Program-made: the position numbers and the translations under genes
Part shown: positions 41,601 through 49,976 of the stretch, piece by piece
Position numbering within the stretch: position 1 is the first letter of the stretch
Layout of the letters: every line of letters starts with the position of its first letter
Source of the DNA: OMII01 sp947467385
GTDB taxonomy: Bacteria; Bdellovibrionota_C; UBA2361; OMII01
DNA: 64,000 nucleotides
Direction of reading: 5' to 3'
NCBI GenBank assembly: GCA_044360075.1
Contig: JBIKLA010000018.1
Span: 16,947-80,946 of the forward strand
Notes under the pieces: model-generated
The model's input: the letters and a program-made list of their open reading frames with translations, nothing else
Told to the model about the DNA's origin: nothing
The model's database searches: none

Positions 41601-43539
41601 GCGTGCGTAGCACATCAAGAAGAACCTGCGGCGCTGACACGGCCTTGAATGACAGGATCCCGGCAAGCGTCTCCGGGGTTAGATCGGATGCTGGGGAGCC
41701 AGGGGAGCCGCTGCCGGAAACGAGGAGGTGAGAGACAAGATCGGTTAATTCCTCGCCCGCGACGTCGTTGGACACCGTTAAGACATGGTCCCGGAATAGC
41801 CCTAATCTCTCGGCGTCCATGCCGGTTATTCGACCGTGCCGGTCCATGCTGCAGTGGTGCAGGAAGGAGCCGTCTTGGTCTTGGGGACCTGACGTTACGG
41901 ATGAGATAAGGTTTGAGCCACGCTGCTGAATCAGGCGGTCGAACGAGATAAGGTCGGTCCGACCGAGATAGCTCTTGGCCGCCAAGCGAATGCGCCTATC
42001 CGGAGCGAGCCCCATAATGACCCCAGCGAGGGCGATATCTGGATGGCTGTCGGCATGCTCAGCCATAAAATTCCACTCGCCGACCTGAGGCCGCTCGCGG
42101 GAAACGATTTTCTCAACGCTAGGAAGCTTAAACGTGGGCCATGAGATGCAGCGCACAAACTCGCGCCCATCGACTGACGAGCACCACTCGAAGTTGTTGT
42201 AGAGTTTAACCAGTCTTGAGCAGGCGCTCTTGAGGTCGCGCAAGGACTCCTCCGCGGTCGCGTCCCTGACTTCGCGCATAGCCAGGCTAATCTCGCGGAA
42301 GGCCTTGCCGAGTGGGCGAATCCTATCGCTTGTGCCCGTCGCGGCAGATAGGGCCTCGTACATTGAGCTCATCGAGACCTGCGGAGTGTGTGCCGAAAAT
42401 GAGCTGTCCTTCTTGAGTGACTGAAAGAAAGAGGAGAGCTCGTTTACCCAAAGGTCGATAGACGCTCTGTCGGCTTTGCGGTCGACGCTTAAACCGATGC
42501 TGGCAAGCTCTTTGGCAAGATCGGCTGCCCGCACCGGGAAATCCGTTCCGATCTGCCCTATAGTTTTGAAGAGAAGGTCTGCTTTATCGTGGGGCTCCAT
42601 CGATGTGAAGCCGACTTGGCCCTTCAGCTCATCGAGGAAGCTTATGTGTTTGGCGGCGCGTAGGGTATCGATGAGGCCGTCTGGAAGCGCTGTGCGCTCA
42701 CCGCGCTTTGCCGACACGGCGCCAATCGATTGGCCCAGCTCCGTGAGCGCCGCCTCGTACACGGACTGACGGGAGGAGCCCGTCAGATGCGCATCGAAAA
42801 GCTCCCCCCAGGTCGGGCGCTGGCCGCGGCTGCCTCGCAGGCGCTCATCAAACTCCAGGATAGCTGCAGGATCTTTGCCGATGTAGTGAAGAAGCCGCAT
42901 GGGAATTGCGTCGCAGAGCGCCTCCTCCGGTTTAGAGCTTGGGCCGTCACCGTGCAGATCTCGGAACTTCGCGTGTGTCAGCTCGTGGCCAAGGACAATC
43001 ATCAGGTCTTCCTCAGACTGTACCGGAACCTTGCCGTGGGGCTTCTGCGGCTTGAACAGCCCCTCGTTTAGGATGATGGTCGAAGGACAGCTCCTGAGGC
43101 ACATCGCGTTAGCCTGGTCGCTCTTCGAGATCAGGAAGCGCACCGGAGCTGCGTCAAAGTCGTGAATGAGCAGTGCAGCGAGGCTCTCTGACTGCTTTGA
43201 ACGGCCCGAAACGACTTCGTCTGCGGTGTAGAGGCGGCGCGCGATGCTCTCACAGATCTTTTGGAAGACGAGGCCCTCCCTGCTCTGGGGATCAACGAGC
43301 CGAAACTCCTCGCGCAACTCATCCGGGATCTTGCCGGCTTTGAGGTCAAGGTCCATGCGCTGGGTTTGTTCGTGGTAACTAGAGTACCGCTGGGGAGCTA
43401 TCGACGATGAGACCTGCAAGGGCGTTGGTATAGCCGAAGCGGGTACAGATTGGCTGGGCCCCTCGGAGAGAGGTGCGGCGCGCTCGGGCGTTTTCTCCAG
43501 AGGAGCGCGCTGATTCTTTGCTGTCGCGTCGAGTCCCAT
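38665..43539 (-). CDS. giant protein: N-terminal HExxH metalloprotease-like region, helical middle, C-terminal UbiB/ABC1-kinase-like region
   Basis: 1624 residues in one intact frame with neighbour-like codon use. Residues 1-60 are Ser/Pro-rich and disordered, without a Sec signal. A zinc site is seen at His185-Glu186-Leu-Thr-His189 with a downstream EEALCDA (Glu206, Asp210), as in gluzincin proteases. Residues about 250-1240 are helical with no family I know. Near residue 1276, GCGSMNIVVEVNEG looks like a kinase Gly-rich loop; Cys1292 stands where UbiB has its Lys (LLCLRRP against VAVKVQRP). The best match is FDCDRHGGQ (Asp1430) followed by HFDF (Asp1446), like DPHPGN and DFG in UbiB/ABC1. 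No strong ribosome site precedes ATG. A secreted effector is possible. Frame is certain; domain calls are inference. Confidence 0.6.
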   Translation of the reverse strand: MGLDATAKNQRAPLEKTPERAAPLSEGPSQSVPASAIPTPLQVSSSIAPQRYSSYHEQTQRMDLDLKAGKIPDELREEFRLVDPQSREGLVFQKICESIARRLYTADEVVSGRSKQSESLAALLIHDFDAAPVRFLISKSDQANAMCLRSCPSTIILNEGLFKPQKPHGKVPVQSEEDLMIVLGHELTHAKFRDLHGDGPSSKPEEALCDAIPMRLLHYIGKDPAAILEFDERLRGSRGQRPTWGELFDAHLTGSSRQSVYEAALTELGQSIGAVSAKRGERTALPDGLIDTLRAAKHISFLDELKGQVGFTSMEPHDKADLLFKTIGQIGTDFPVRAADLAKELASIGLSVDRKADRASIDLWVNELSSFFQSLKKDSSFSAHTPQVSMSSMYEALSAATGTSDRIRPLGKAFREISLAMREVRDATAEESLRDLKSACSRLVKLYNNFEWCSSVDGREFVRCISWPTFKLPSVEKIVSRERPQVGEWNFMAEHADSHPDIALAGVIMGLAPDRRIRLAAKSYLGRTDLISFDRLIQQRGSNLISSVTSGPQDQDGSFLHHCSMDRHGRITGMDAERLGLFRDHVLTVSNDVAGEELTDLVSHLLVSGSGSPGSPASDLTPETLAGILSFKAVSAPQVLLDVLRTPGASCDPELLKVVLENSHFIVMHAKNASIALSHKEEFTERNILDLFAALSAAKASNRPLYDAVVELLPSKSFQLYYRDPHVERDARASSSQKTVTSPLRAFVTTLAPDLSDDQIRSVVRQAATETNNYVPDEMRSLCEKRLGYPKQISAKALLQWIDSQPQNSLFTDWDSISDGAPGSQSISGSMALCTTDLLGILQSGSLTSSDLVTIASICKRLEMGFNDPWRFLTSSEISPLIAKIPFEQDGPSVPDLARAWRDLYALDLLGTKAEERFLAHILSSIEKLELPSEPRRAALERLLSGSRIRQPELRDRIISMWVKDAALTLGADDRSEGFRRRVEERIQPLVDSTAGADLQQLGFELAESLLSQRECSMTIERLVQSSRAFSKFSLLALGHDAEALITVVKAHEEERNRFLRYLLSEGTPAETADLTEQIVHMLPQTGASARGFDDLESASRMITRNTLKMLHKEFWRLPLEGRALFAKELLPTAARLSVDNSFDFVVEAVLPPSMPHHAATRDLLKRYVHALPEHAQHLALVALLTAGQPGRQAATTPGAILAKFAESQGPAEIKFVQVLMDAPGLPDDFRRDLIEHARHLKYKTQAPSRAQIFRLLDIIEARDGVSFGHIGKLRGCGSMNIVVEVNEGLLCLRRPNCQARAEDGFDIMLRMVASMDKDDPIAQSIRPIITDARERASLESNFWVSKAQYERAAANYRGFVAHVDGHAIPLDSAEVFRSGEDFFTMSEMKGEHFITRLERDGTTPELQRMAKAILAREFNAILKGEFDCDRHGGQIAIGKGIGHFDFKAMALEQWSHDDHRQLAKVLISTAMLCSSPSDIAPVMVGILGQLREQGIPVSKMVTEAQKAILSLGDYFKALAPMSSETLMQLLTSGLSADMPPSLQQLYAEECADIVMPFIKKNSGIFGGMVPKKAVSALLRETIANGAPSPAIAKVLPKALQALLPNPKTRIRFERLPRPSSGGS

Positions 43540-43740
43540 CGGAATTTTGGTTTTAGCGATACCAGCCCGTTATGGCCTCAAAACGGTCAAATGTAGCCCC
43601 AATAGCCATGCGTATGTACCTAATCCTGCAAGGCCCTGGAGCGACGGGCCTAAAGCCGTCAAGGCAGGCGCCGCATCTGCGTGTTTCCCCGAGCCACGCC
43701 GTACAGTAGCATCGGGTCAGATTTCGCTGGAGAGAGAACT

Positions 43741-44184
43741 ATGAAGATTGTCTTGGCCCTTGCAGTTGTCGTTGCCGGTTCCCTTACCGCTGTTCAGTGG
43801 GGGATGAACGCCCAACTCAGACACTCCTTTGGCCACAGCACTCTGGGTGCCCTCGTCAATTTTATGGTTGGAACAGTGCTCCTGGCGGTCCTCGTTACTG
43901 CCGCGCGAATACCGCTTCCGAGCTGGACTGCCGTTACGCAGGTGCCTGCGTGGGCGTGGTTTGGGGGCGCGTGTGGCGCGTTCCTCGTCACAATCAGCGC
44001 GATCGCCGGCCGCGAATTAGGGGCGCTCTACATCGGCGCGCTTCTTGTTACAGGTCAGCTCCTCATGGGGCTTGTGCTCGATCACTTCGGCTGGTTTGGG
44101 TTTCCCGTCAGGCCGTTCACGCTCGCCAAGCTTTGTGGTTGCGGGCTTCTCGTGACAAGCCTGCTCCTCTTTCGCGAAAATTAG
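43741..44184 (+). CDS. DMT-type small transporter (DUF606/YdcZ family)
   Basis: 147 residues from ATG 43741, with GGAGAGAG upstream; the frame from 43681 is longer but unlikely. Five membrane segments. The start (LALAVVVAGSLTAVQWGMNA), FMVGTVLLAVL and WAWFGGACGAFLVTISAIA match the family of five-helix half-transporters. These often work as dimers; the substrate is unknown. It overlaps the convergent HD-domain gene by 4 bases. Confidence 0.87.
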   Translation: MKIVLALAVVVAGSLTAVQWGMNAQLRHSFGHSTLGALVNFMVGTVLLAVLVTAARIPLPSWTAVTQVPAWAWFGGACGAFLVTISAIAGRELGALYIGALLVTGQLLMGLVLDHFGWFGFPVRPFTLAKLCGCGLLVTSLLLFREN

Positions 44185-44798
44185 CCGTCGGACGACGTGC
44201 CCCTAATCAGGCCTTTGGACAGCGCCTCATTCACGATCGCCTCAACCGCTTCCCAAATCGGCAGTGAGCCGTTTCGGATATGCTTGTTGTGATCAAGGAT
44301 CTGCTCGGCCGCCACGTTATGCTCAACCCATGTGCCGCCGCCGTTGTGATGGTTCATGATGAAGGCGCTAAAGCGGTCAACCGCAACTGCAAACCTTGCT
44401 TCCGCGCTCTCTTGGGACTCAAACTCCATCCATAGCGTCCGATACTCCTGCGCCTGGTCAGGTGGAAGAAGCCCAAAGAGCCTCTCGGCGGCCGCAGCCT
44501 CGCGCTCAGCCAAGTCTGCCCGGGACGCCTTGTCGTAGTGAAACGTGTCGCCAGCATCGACCTCTACCACGTCATGGACCGCAAGCATCGTTAGCACGCG
44601 CAGCAGGTCGATCTCCTCGTTTGCGTGCTCCCGCAGCATTAGGGCACAGAGGATCACCTGCCAGCTATGTTCGGCTGAGTTTTCGCGCCGCTTTGCGCCG
44701 ATAGGTGAGGTGCGCCGCAGCACGGACTTAAGCTTGTCGACCTCGGCGATGAACTGAAGTTGCCGTTGCAGGCGTTCGGGAAAATCCGAGAAGGTCAT
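44181..44798 (-). CDS. HD-domain phosphohydrolase (YfbR/HDDC2-like)
   Basis: 205 residues from ATG 44798 (GGAGAG upstream). HD-domain metal ligands are in ENSAEHSWQV and AVHDVVEVDAGDTF, followed by EREAAAAERLFGLLP. This is the pattern of HD hydrolases such as the 5'-deoxynucleotidase YfbR and its relatives. It probably removes phosphate from a nucleotide. It stands divergent from the binding-protein gene. Confidence 0.87.
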   Translation of the reverse strand: MTFSDFPERLQRQLQFIAEVDKLKSVLRRTSPIGAKRRENSAEHSWQVILCALMLREHANEEIDLLRVLTMLAVHDVVEVDAGDTFHYDKASRADLAEREAAAAERLFGLLPPDQAQEYRTLWMEFESQESAEARFAVAVDRFSAFIMNHHNGGGTWVEHNVAAEQILDHNKHIRNGSLPIWEAVEAIVNEALSKGLIRGTSSDG

Positions 44799-44943
44799 AG
44801 AGCTCTCCAAAACCCGGCGAGCATATCCTCTTTGGTGTCGTGTGGTCGATAGCAAAGCCTGATGGCAGGGTTGAGTCGGGGCCGCCTCACAATTTCGTTG
44901 ACACCATGGCATGCAGCAGATACCTACTTTTTGAGCTGACTAA

Positions 44944-44958
44944 CTCTCTCTCTCTCTC
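44944..44958. repeat. CT dinucleotide repeat just before a lipoprotein gene
   Basis: Fifteen bases of alternating CT (7.5 units) end 7 bases before the ATG at 44966, between any promoter and the weak ribosome site AAGG. Slippage here would alter leader length or spacing. Confidence 0.7.
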
Positions 44959-44965
44959 AAGGCCT

Positions 44966-46126
44966 ATGAAAAATCAGTCCGTAATCGCCCTTCGTCTTTG
45001 CGTTGCGTTTGGAGCCGCGATGCTTTTTGGGTGCGGAGCGTCATCCAGCTCGGTTTCCTCGGTTAAGATAGGCGCGATATACAGCTCCAGCGGCGATCAA
45101 GAGAGCCTCGATCAGGCCTCCCTTGAGGGGGCTCAGCTCGCTGTCGAGCAACTCAATGCCAAGGGCGGAGTGCTCGGGCGCCCTGTTCGGCTTGAAGTAA
45201 GGGATGGGGGGTCCTCGATGGAGCGGGTCGCAGAAGTGGCCCAGACGCTCTTCGGGGCTGACCAACTCGACATTGTAATCGGCTTGAGTGACACCGGGCT
45301 GGCAAACCCGGTGGCGGAGCTCAGTCAGGCCGAGGGGAAGATATTCGTCACATCCGGTGCAACGGGCCCAGACCTCGTCTCGGAGGCCCCGGACTCGACA
45401 TTCCTGGCGTGCTTTTCGGATGAGGCGCAGGCACGCGCCATCGCTGACTACGCTGTGAGCAAGCTGCGACTTCGCTCGGTTGGTGTTGCCTATGATGCAG
45501 GCTCGGAGTACGCGAAGGTTCTTGTGGCCGCTTTTCAGCAACGATTTAGGTCTCAAGGGGGCATGATCTCGTTCCAGAGCCCATTTTCGGCCGGCGATAT
45601 CGGCGTTGAGCGGCTCATCAGCGAAATTGGGGAGGAACAGCCGCAGGCCCTCTTCCTGGCAGCCCAGCCGAATGAAGTGTCCTCGGTTCTGTCAGCCCTC
45701 CGAAAGAGTGGTGTTCGCATACCAATTCTAGGGGGAGATTCGTACGATTCTCCGCGTATCTCATCCCTGCCGCCGTCTATCACTGAGAAAGTTTTTTTCT
45801 CAACTCATGTGCTGCTTACCGGTAATCCTATGAGTCCCGTCATGCGGGACTTTGTGGCTCTGTATGGAGCGCGGTACGGAGCTCCGCCGCAGAGCGGCTT
45901 TGCAGCTCTCGGCTACGATACGGTTAACCTAGTGGCGCAGGCCGTATCCCGAGCCGGCTCTACATCCCCCGATCCCGTGCGGGGCGCCCTTGAGGCCACC
46001 TCGGATTTTCAGGGTGTCACGGGGACGATGTCGTTCGGGCGCGGCCTCCACATCCCCAAAAAGGATGTGACCATCGTGACGTTCATTGATGGACAGCCGA
46101 GAGTAGCCGCGGTTACGCGGCCCTGA
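44966..46126 (+). CDS. branched-chain amino acid-type ABC substrate-binding lipoprotein (LivJ-like)
   Basis: 386 residues from ATG 44966. The lipobox is FGCG in AAMLFGCGASS. The type I periplasmic binding protein fold is clear: VKIGAIYSSSGDQESLDQAS, then GAQLAVEQLNAKGGVLGRPV, FVTSGATGPDL, AVSKLRLRSVGVAYDAG and the C-terminal GALEATSDFQGVTGTMSFG. Such proteins bind branched-chain amino acids, amides, or other ligands. No permease or ATPase genes are adjacent, so it may serve a distant transporter or act as a sensor subunit for the nearby kinase. Confidence 0.9.
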   Translation: MKNQSVIALRLCVAFGAAMLFGCGASSSSVSSVKIGAIYSSSGDQESLDQASLEGAQLAVEQLNAKGGVLGRPVRLEVRDGGSSMERVAEVAQTLFGADQLDIVIGLSDTGLANPVAELSQAEGKIFVTSGATGPDLVSEAPDSTFLACFSDEAQARAIADYAVSKLRLRSVGVAYDAGSEYAKVLVAAFQQRFRSQGGMISFQSPFSAGDIGVERLISEIGEEQPQALFLAAQPNEVSSVLSALRKSGVRIPILGGDSYDSPRISSLPPSITEKVFFSTHVLLTGNPMSPVMRDFVALYGARYGAPPQSGFAALGYDTVNLVAQAVSRAGSTSPDPVRGALEATSDFQGVTGTMSFGRGLHIPKKDVTIVTFIDGQPRVAAVTRP

Positions 46127-46147
46127 CCGCGCGCAAAGCTTGTTGCG

Positions 46148-47440
46148 TTAGTTGCCGGCGGACTTCCGCAGCGTCACGGTGAACGCAGAGCCATGGCCGT
46201 GGCTACTCTGGACGCCGATAGAGCCTCCAAGCCGTCCGACCAGGCGCTGCACGCACGCCAGCCCAACGCCAGTTCCTTCAATAGACGATTCGCCCGCCCT
46301 GTTAAAAGGCTTAAAGACCTCATCGAGGTACTCTGGAGCGATGCCGCGGCCGTTGTCACTGACAATGACCGATGCGCGGCGGCGGGAAGGGGACTTTTCA
46401 GGGGCGACAGAGATTATAAGCGGGCGGTCAGGGGCCCGGTACTTAATTGCGTTGCCGATGAGGTTGCTGAAGATCTGGTAAAGCTGCGTCTTGTTTCCGA
46501 GCACCAGCGGAAGCTCCTCAACGGTGGTGATAGTGCCAGCGTTTCGCTCAAGCTGCGGCTTGAAGTCTTCGGCAACCTCCTTCAAGACCTGGTTGAGGTC
46601 AATCGGCTCAAGGGTCCGTTCGCTCGCCGAAACCCGCGCCAGCTCAAGCACGCCGTCCGTGAGGGTCTCAAGTCGGCTGGCGGCGGAGGAGATATAGCGC
46701 GCGGGCTGCTCCAGGGCGCGGTTCCCTGAAACGGCTGGATCCTCCTGAAGGAGCCCGATCATCCCCTTGATAGTGTTAATAGGGTTCTTAAGGTCATGGG
46801 AGACCATGTAGGTAAACTCATTGAGGTCGCGGTTGCGCTCTTCGATCTGGAGCTGGTTCATCACGTTGGCCGTCACGTCGAGTGTTATCGAGAGCGCGAT
46901 ATAGTCGTTGAGCGAGTTGTCGAATATCGGCACGGTGCGGGTCTCAAGCCAGAGTGTCATTCCGGACTTGTGGTAGAAGCGGTAGCGGTACTGAAACGGC
47001 TCGCCGGTGCTTACGATGGCGAGCGACTTCTCGACCAGCCTCTTGTCATCCTCATGGACCTGGCCTAGCAGAAAAGTCTCGCGGCTATTGTATATCTCCG
47101 AGAGCGAAAACCCCGTCAGTACCTCCGTAAAAGGGCTGCCCCAGAGAATCGTGCCGTCTGCCTGGTGCAGGAGCACCGCGGCTGCAACGTTCTCAGTTAG
47201 GATCTTGTAGCGAGTTTGGCTGTCGAGCTCGGCCTGCTTGCATGCTTGAGCAGATTCGGAGAGCTTGCGCACAATCCCGCCGAGGATCGGCAGGCCAGTA
47301 AGCCAGGAACTAGCCGAGGCTGCGCCGTCTCCCTCAAGGATACGGGAGACGCAGCGGGCCGTAAGGGCGCACACCGCTAGGGCGGCTACGCCGAAAAGCC
47401 CCAGGGCAATCGCGAGGATAGTCCAGAGTGCGCCCGCCAA
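46148..47440 (-). CDS. PAS-domain sensor histidine kinase
   Basis: 430 residues from TTG 47440, immediately after the HDOD gene's TAG, with a GGGGGG site upstream. One or two membrane segments at the N-terminus (LWTILAIALGLFGVAALAVC). A PAS domain (about 75-195: ILTENVAAAVLLHQADGTIL, RFYHKSGMTLWLETR) is followed by HisKA with the phospho-His in YMVSHDLKNPINTIK. HATPase boxes are N (NLIGNAIKYRA), G1 (VSDNGRGIAPEY) and G2 (EGTGVGLACV). Translationally coupled to the HDOD protein, so they likely act together; the partner response regulator could be the receiver-LpxC protein nearby. Confidence 0.93.
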   Translation of the reverse strand: MAGALWTILAIALGLFGVAALAVCALTARCVSRILEGDGAASASSWLTGLPILGGIVRKLSESAQACKQAELDSQTRYKILTENVAAAVLLHQADGTILWGSPFTEVLTGFSLSEIYNSRETFLLGQVHEDDKRLVEKSLAIVSTGEPFQYRYRFYHKSGMTLWLETRTVPIFDNSLNDYIALSITLDVTANVMNQLQIEERNRDLNEFTYMVSHDLKNPINTIKGMIGLLQEDPAVSGNRALEQPARYISSAASRLETLTDGVLELARVSASERTLEPIDLNQVLKEVAEDFKPQLERNAGTITTVEELPLVLGNKTQLYQIFSNLIGNAIKYRAPDRPLIISVAPEKSPSRRRASVIVSDNGRGIAPEYLDEVFKPFNRAGESSIEGTGVGLACVQRLVGRLGGSIGVQSSHGHGSAFTVTLRKSAGN

Positions 47441-48370
47441 CTAAGCCCCCCATGATTCGTACAGCTCATGCTCCGAATTGTAGCTAAGCTCCGCCTCGCG
47501 CAGCAGGTTACGCTGGCTTCCAGAAGGGATGTGCAGGTACTCAAACACCTCTGGCAGCCGGGGCTCATAGATGCGCTTGAGGTAAAACGCATCCTTGCCG
47601 GCACCAAGGCCCAGGGCGTGCGAGATCGTGCTGCTCGCCTTGACGATCCCCACAAGCGACTTGGGCTCGATGTCCTTCCACTGGTCGTGGTGGTTTCGGA
47701 TTATCGTGATGAGCTCTGGCGAGAAGTTCCACCGCTCGCCGATCGCCTGCCCAACGTGCGTGTGGTTGAAGGGATACTCTTCGGCCTCAGCAGTCACGGA
47801 GTCGATTCCCTCGGCCAGCCCACGGCGGTAGATGCGCTCGTAGAGGTCGGTATGCTGCTGCAGAAGGAGAAGCTTTCCGACGTCATGCATCATTCCGCCA
47901 ATAAACGCCTGATCAGTCTGTGATGGGAGGGCGACCCTTGAGAGCTCCCGAGAGGTAAGAGCGGAGGCGATGTTGTGCGACCACAGATGGGCCCGCAGCG
48001 GATGCTTGAGGGGAAAAACTCCCGAGAGGGCGCTTGCGTTCAGCAGCCCCTTGAGCTCTGAGATTCCGATCACGGTGACCGCCTCGGCGATCGTCTTGCT
48101 TCCTCCGCCGCGATCGTAAAAAACCGAGTTGGCGATCTTTAGGACCCGAGCTGACAGCCCCTCGTCGGCCTCCAGCACCTCGATGTAGTCGCGAGCATCT
48201 GCATTTGGGTTAGTGGCGAGCTGGAATGCCTGGTGGGACGCGTTCGGCATGGATGGGATGGCTTTTGTTCCCAGCGAGCTCACGATGCTTTGGCGCAGGC
48301 CGGAGGGAAGGGGCACAAGCCCGCCCTTCGCCGGTTCTTCGCGTTTTGAGCCAAAGAGCTTTGAGAGCAT
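47441..48370 (-). CDS. HDOD-domain signalling protein
   Basis: 309 residues with GCGGAGG before ATG. The HDOD pattern starts at about residue 35: IPSMPNASHQAFQLATNPNA, then VLEADEGLSARVLKIANSVF, and ISELKGLLNASALSGVF. A degenerate HD-like motif is present as GGMMHDVGKLLL and later NHTHVGQAIGERWN and RNHHDQW. HDOD proteins are regulatory scaffolds, often paired with two-component systems. It is the first gene of a two-gene operon with the PAS kinase. Confidence 0.92.
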   Translation of the reverse strand: MLSKLFGSKREEPAKGGLVPLPSGLRQSIVSSLGTKAIPSMPNASHQAFQLATNPNADARDYIEVLEADEGLSARVLKIANSVFYDRGGGSKTIAEAVTVIGISELKGLLNASALSGVFPLKHPLRAHLWSHNIASALTSRELSRVALPSQTDQAFIGGMMHDVGKLLLLQQHTDLYERIYRRGLAEGIDSVTAEAEEYPFNHTHVGQAIGERWNFSPELITIIRNHHDQWKDIEPKSLVGIVKASSTISHALGLGAGKDAFYLKRIYEPRLPEVFEYLHIPSGSQRNLLREAELSYNSEHELYESWGA

Positions 48371-48600
48371 GCTGCCTCCGCCAGGGATGGAACCCTCGTT
48401 AGTACGATGAGTTGGTTCATGTGCCAGATGCGCCGGGCTCGCCAGTTTGGGCGTCCCGATAAGCAGCCGCCCTAAGTACTCGACATAATTGTCTCAAAAA
48501 AAGAGGCCAAAAAGCATTTTCCGCGTAGTTTCGCATATTTGCGTTAGAACTGCGGGGCGGTTACTATGATAGGGATCATTGTTAAAGGGTTGAAAGCTCT

Positions 48601-49965
48601 ATGCAGAACCTTGCCGCCTCAAATGACATCACGGAATCAACCGATTCCAACCAGTTAGTGCTTGTGGTCGATGATGAGGCGAGTATTCGCCGCTCGCTGG
48701 AGGGGGTTCTCAAGGATGAGGGCTTCCCGGTCGTCCTGGCTGAGGATGGAGAGTCCGCAATTCGGCTCCTGATGACCACCCGACCTGCATTGGTTTTGCT
48801 CGATATCTGGATGCCCGGCATGGACGGGCTTGAGACCCTGAGAAAGATTAAGGAGATTCACCCGGATCTCCCCGTCGTTATGGTGAGCGGGCACGCGACC
48901 ATATCGACCGCCATCGCTGCAACACGGCTCGGAGCCGTTGATTTCCTCGAAAAGCCTCTCGATCTCTCGGGTACGATTCAGCTAGTTCGACGGGTCATCT
49001 CTGCCAAGCAGAAGAAAGCTGAGCCTGAGCAGGCACAGTGGGAGGCGATAGAGCCTGCTACGGTTGGCTCGCTACGCGAGTCTCTTACCATTAACCCTGT
49101 TGTTTTTGCGCGTCAGACCTTGCGCGGACGGGCGCTGCCGCAGAAGACGCTCGCGCACGCGGCGATCCTTTATGGGCAGGGACTCCACTCCGGCCGCAAG
49201 AGCGGCCTTATCCTCGAACCGCTTCCCCCCAATTCCGGAATCCATTTCGTGGGAGTTTCGGAGACGACGGTCGTCCCCGCGCACGTCGACTTTGTCGAGT
49301 CTACCGGCTTTGCGACGACGGTGCGGCTCGGGCAAACCCAAGCAGGCACCATTGAGCACCTCATGTCGGCGCTGTGTGCCTATGGCATCTCAAACCTCCT
49401 CATCAAGTGCAACGGGGAGGTCCCGGTTATGGACGGCTCGGCGCGCGAGTTCTGCCGGCTGTTCGAGGAGGTTGGGCTCGTTGAGCAAGACGGCGAGTGG
49501 TATGAGATTGAGATCAAAAAGCCCCTGCAGGTGGGGGACGATAAGGAGTCGATCAAGATTGAGCCGGCAGACGAGTTTAGTGTTGAGTACACACTCAAGT
49601 ATCCAGAGCCGGTAGGCGAGCAGAAGTTCACCTTTACGCTTAACGATCCTGCCTCGTACCGCGATGTGATTGCGCCGTGCCGCACCTTCAGCTTCGTGAA
49701 GGACATTGGGCACCTTCAGCGTCAGGGCCTTGCGCTCGGCGGACGGTTCGACAACTTCCTCCTCATCGGGTCAGAGGGGGCCATCAACGACGAGTGGCGA
49801 TTCCAGAATGAGCCAGCCCGCCACAAGATTCTCGACGCTATCGGGGATCTCTATCTGCTCGGCCGTAGGCTGCGCGGCAAGGTGACGGCCCGCATGACTG
49901 GGCACTCAGATAACATCGCGCTCCTCAAGAAGGTGCGTGATGAGCTGCAGCGCGCCGTCCAGTAA
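48601..49965 (+). CDS. lpxC: receiver (REC) domain fused to LpxC, UDP-3-O-acyl-N-acetylglucosamine deacetylase
   Basis: 454 residues, intact frame. Residues 18-133 are a receiver domain: Asp24/Asp25 in VVDDEAS, phospho-acceptor Asp68 in LLDIWMPGMDG, Ser in MVSGHAT, Lys in FLEKPLD. A short linker leads to LpxC (about 175-454): GQGLHSGR, Glu252-His253 in TIEHLMSA, His408 and Asp412 in HKILDAIGD, and His435 in GHSDN. The His408-Asp412 and His408-His435 spacings equal those of E. coli LpxC, so zinc and catalytic residues are intact. LpxC catalyses the committed step of lipid A synthesis. The fusion suggests phosphorylation controls it; the PAS kinase next door is the obvious candidate. ATG 48601 has AAAGGG somewhat far upstream. 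Confidence 0.95.
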   Translation: MQNLAASNDITESTDSNQLVLVVDDEASIRRSLEGVLKDEGFPVVLAEDGESAIRLLMTTRPALVLLDIWMPGMDGLETLRKIKEIHPDLPVVMVSGHATISTAIAATRLGAVDFLEKPLDLSGTIQLVRRVISAKQKKAEPEQAQWEAIEPATVGSLRESLTINPVVFARQTLRGRALPQKTLAHAAILYGQGLHSGRKSGLILEPLPPNSGIHFVGVSETTVVPAHVDFVESTGFATTVRLGQTQAGTIEHLMSALCAYGISNLLIKCNGEVPVMDGSAREFCRLFEEVGLVEQDGEWYEIEIKKPLQVGDDKESIKIEPADEFSVEYTLKYPEPVGEQKFTFTLNDPASYRDVIAPCRTFSFVKDIGHLQRQGLALGGRFDNFLLIGSEGAINDEWRFQNEPARHKILDAIGDLYLLGRRLRGKVTARMTGHSDNIALLKKVRDELQRAVQ

Positions 49966-49976
49966 GAGCGCGAGCA

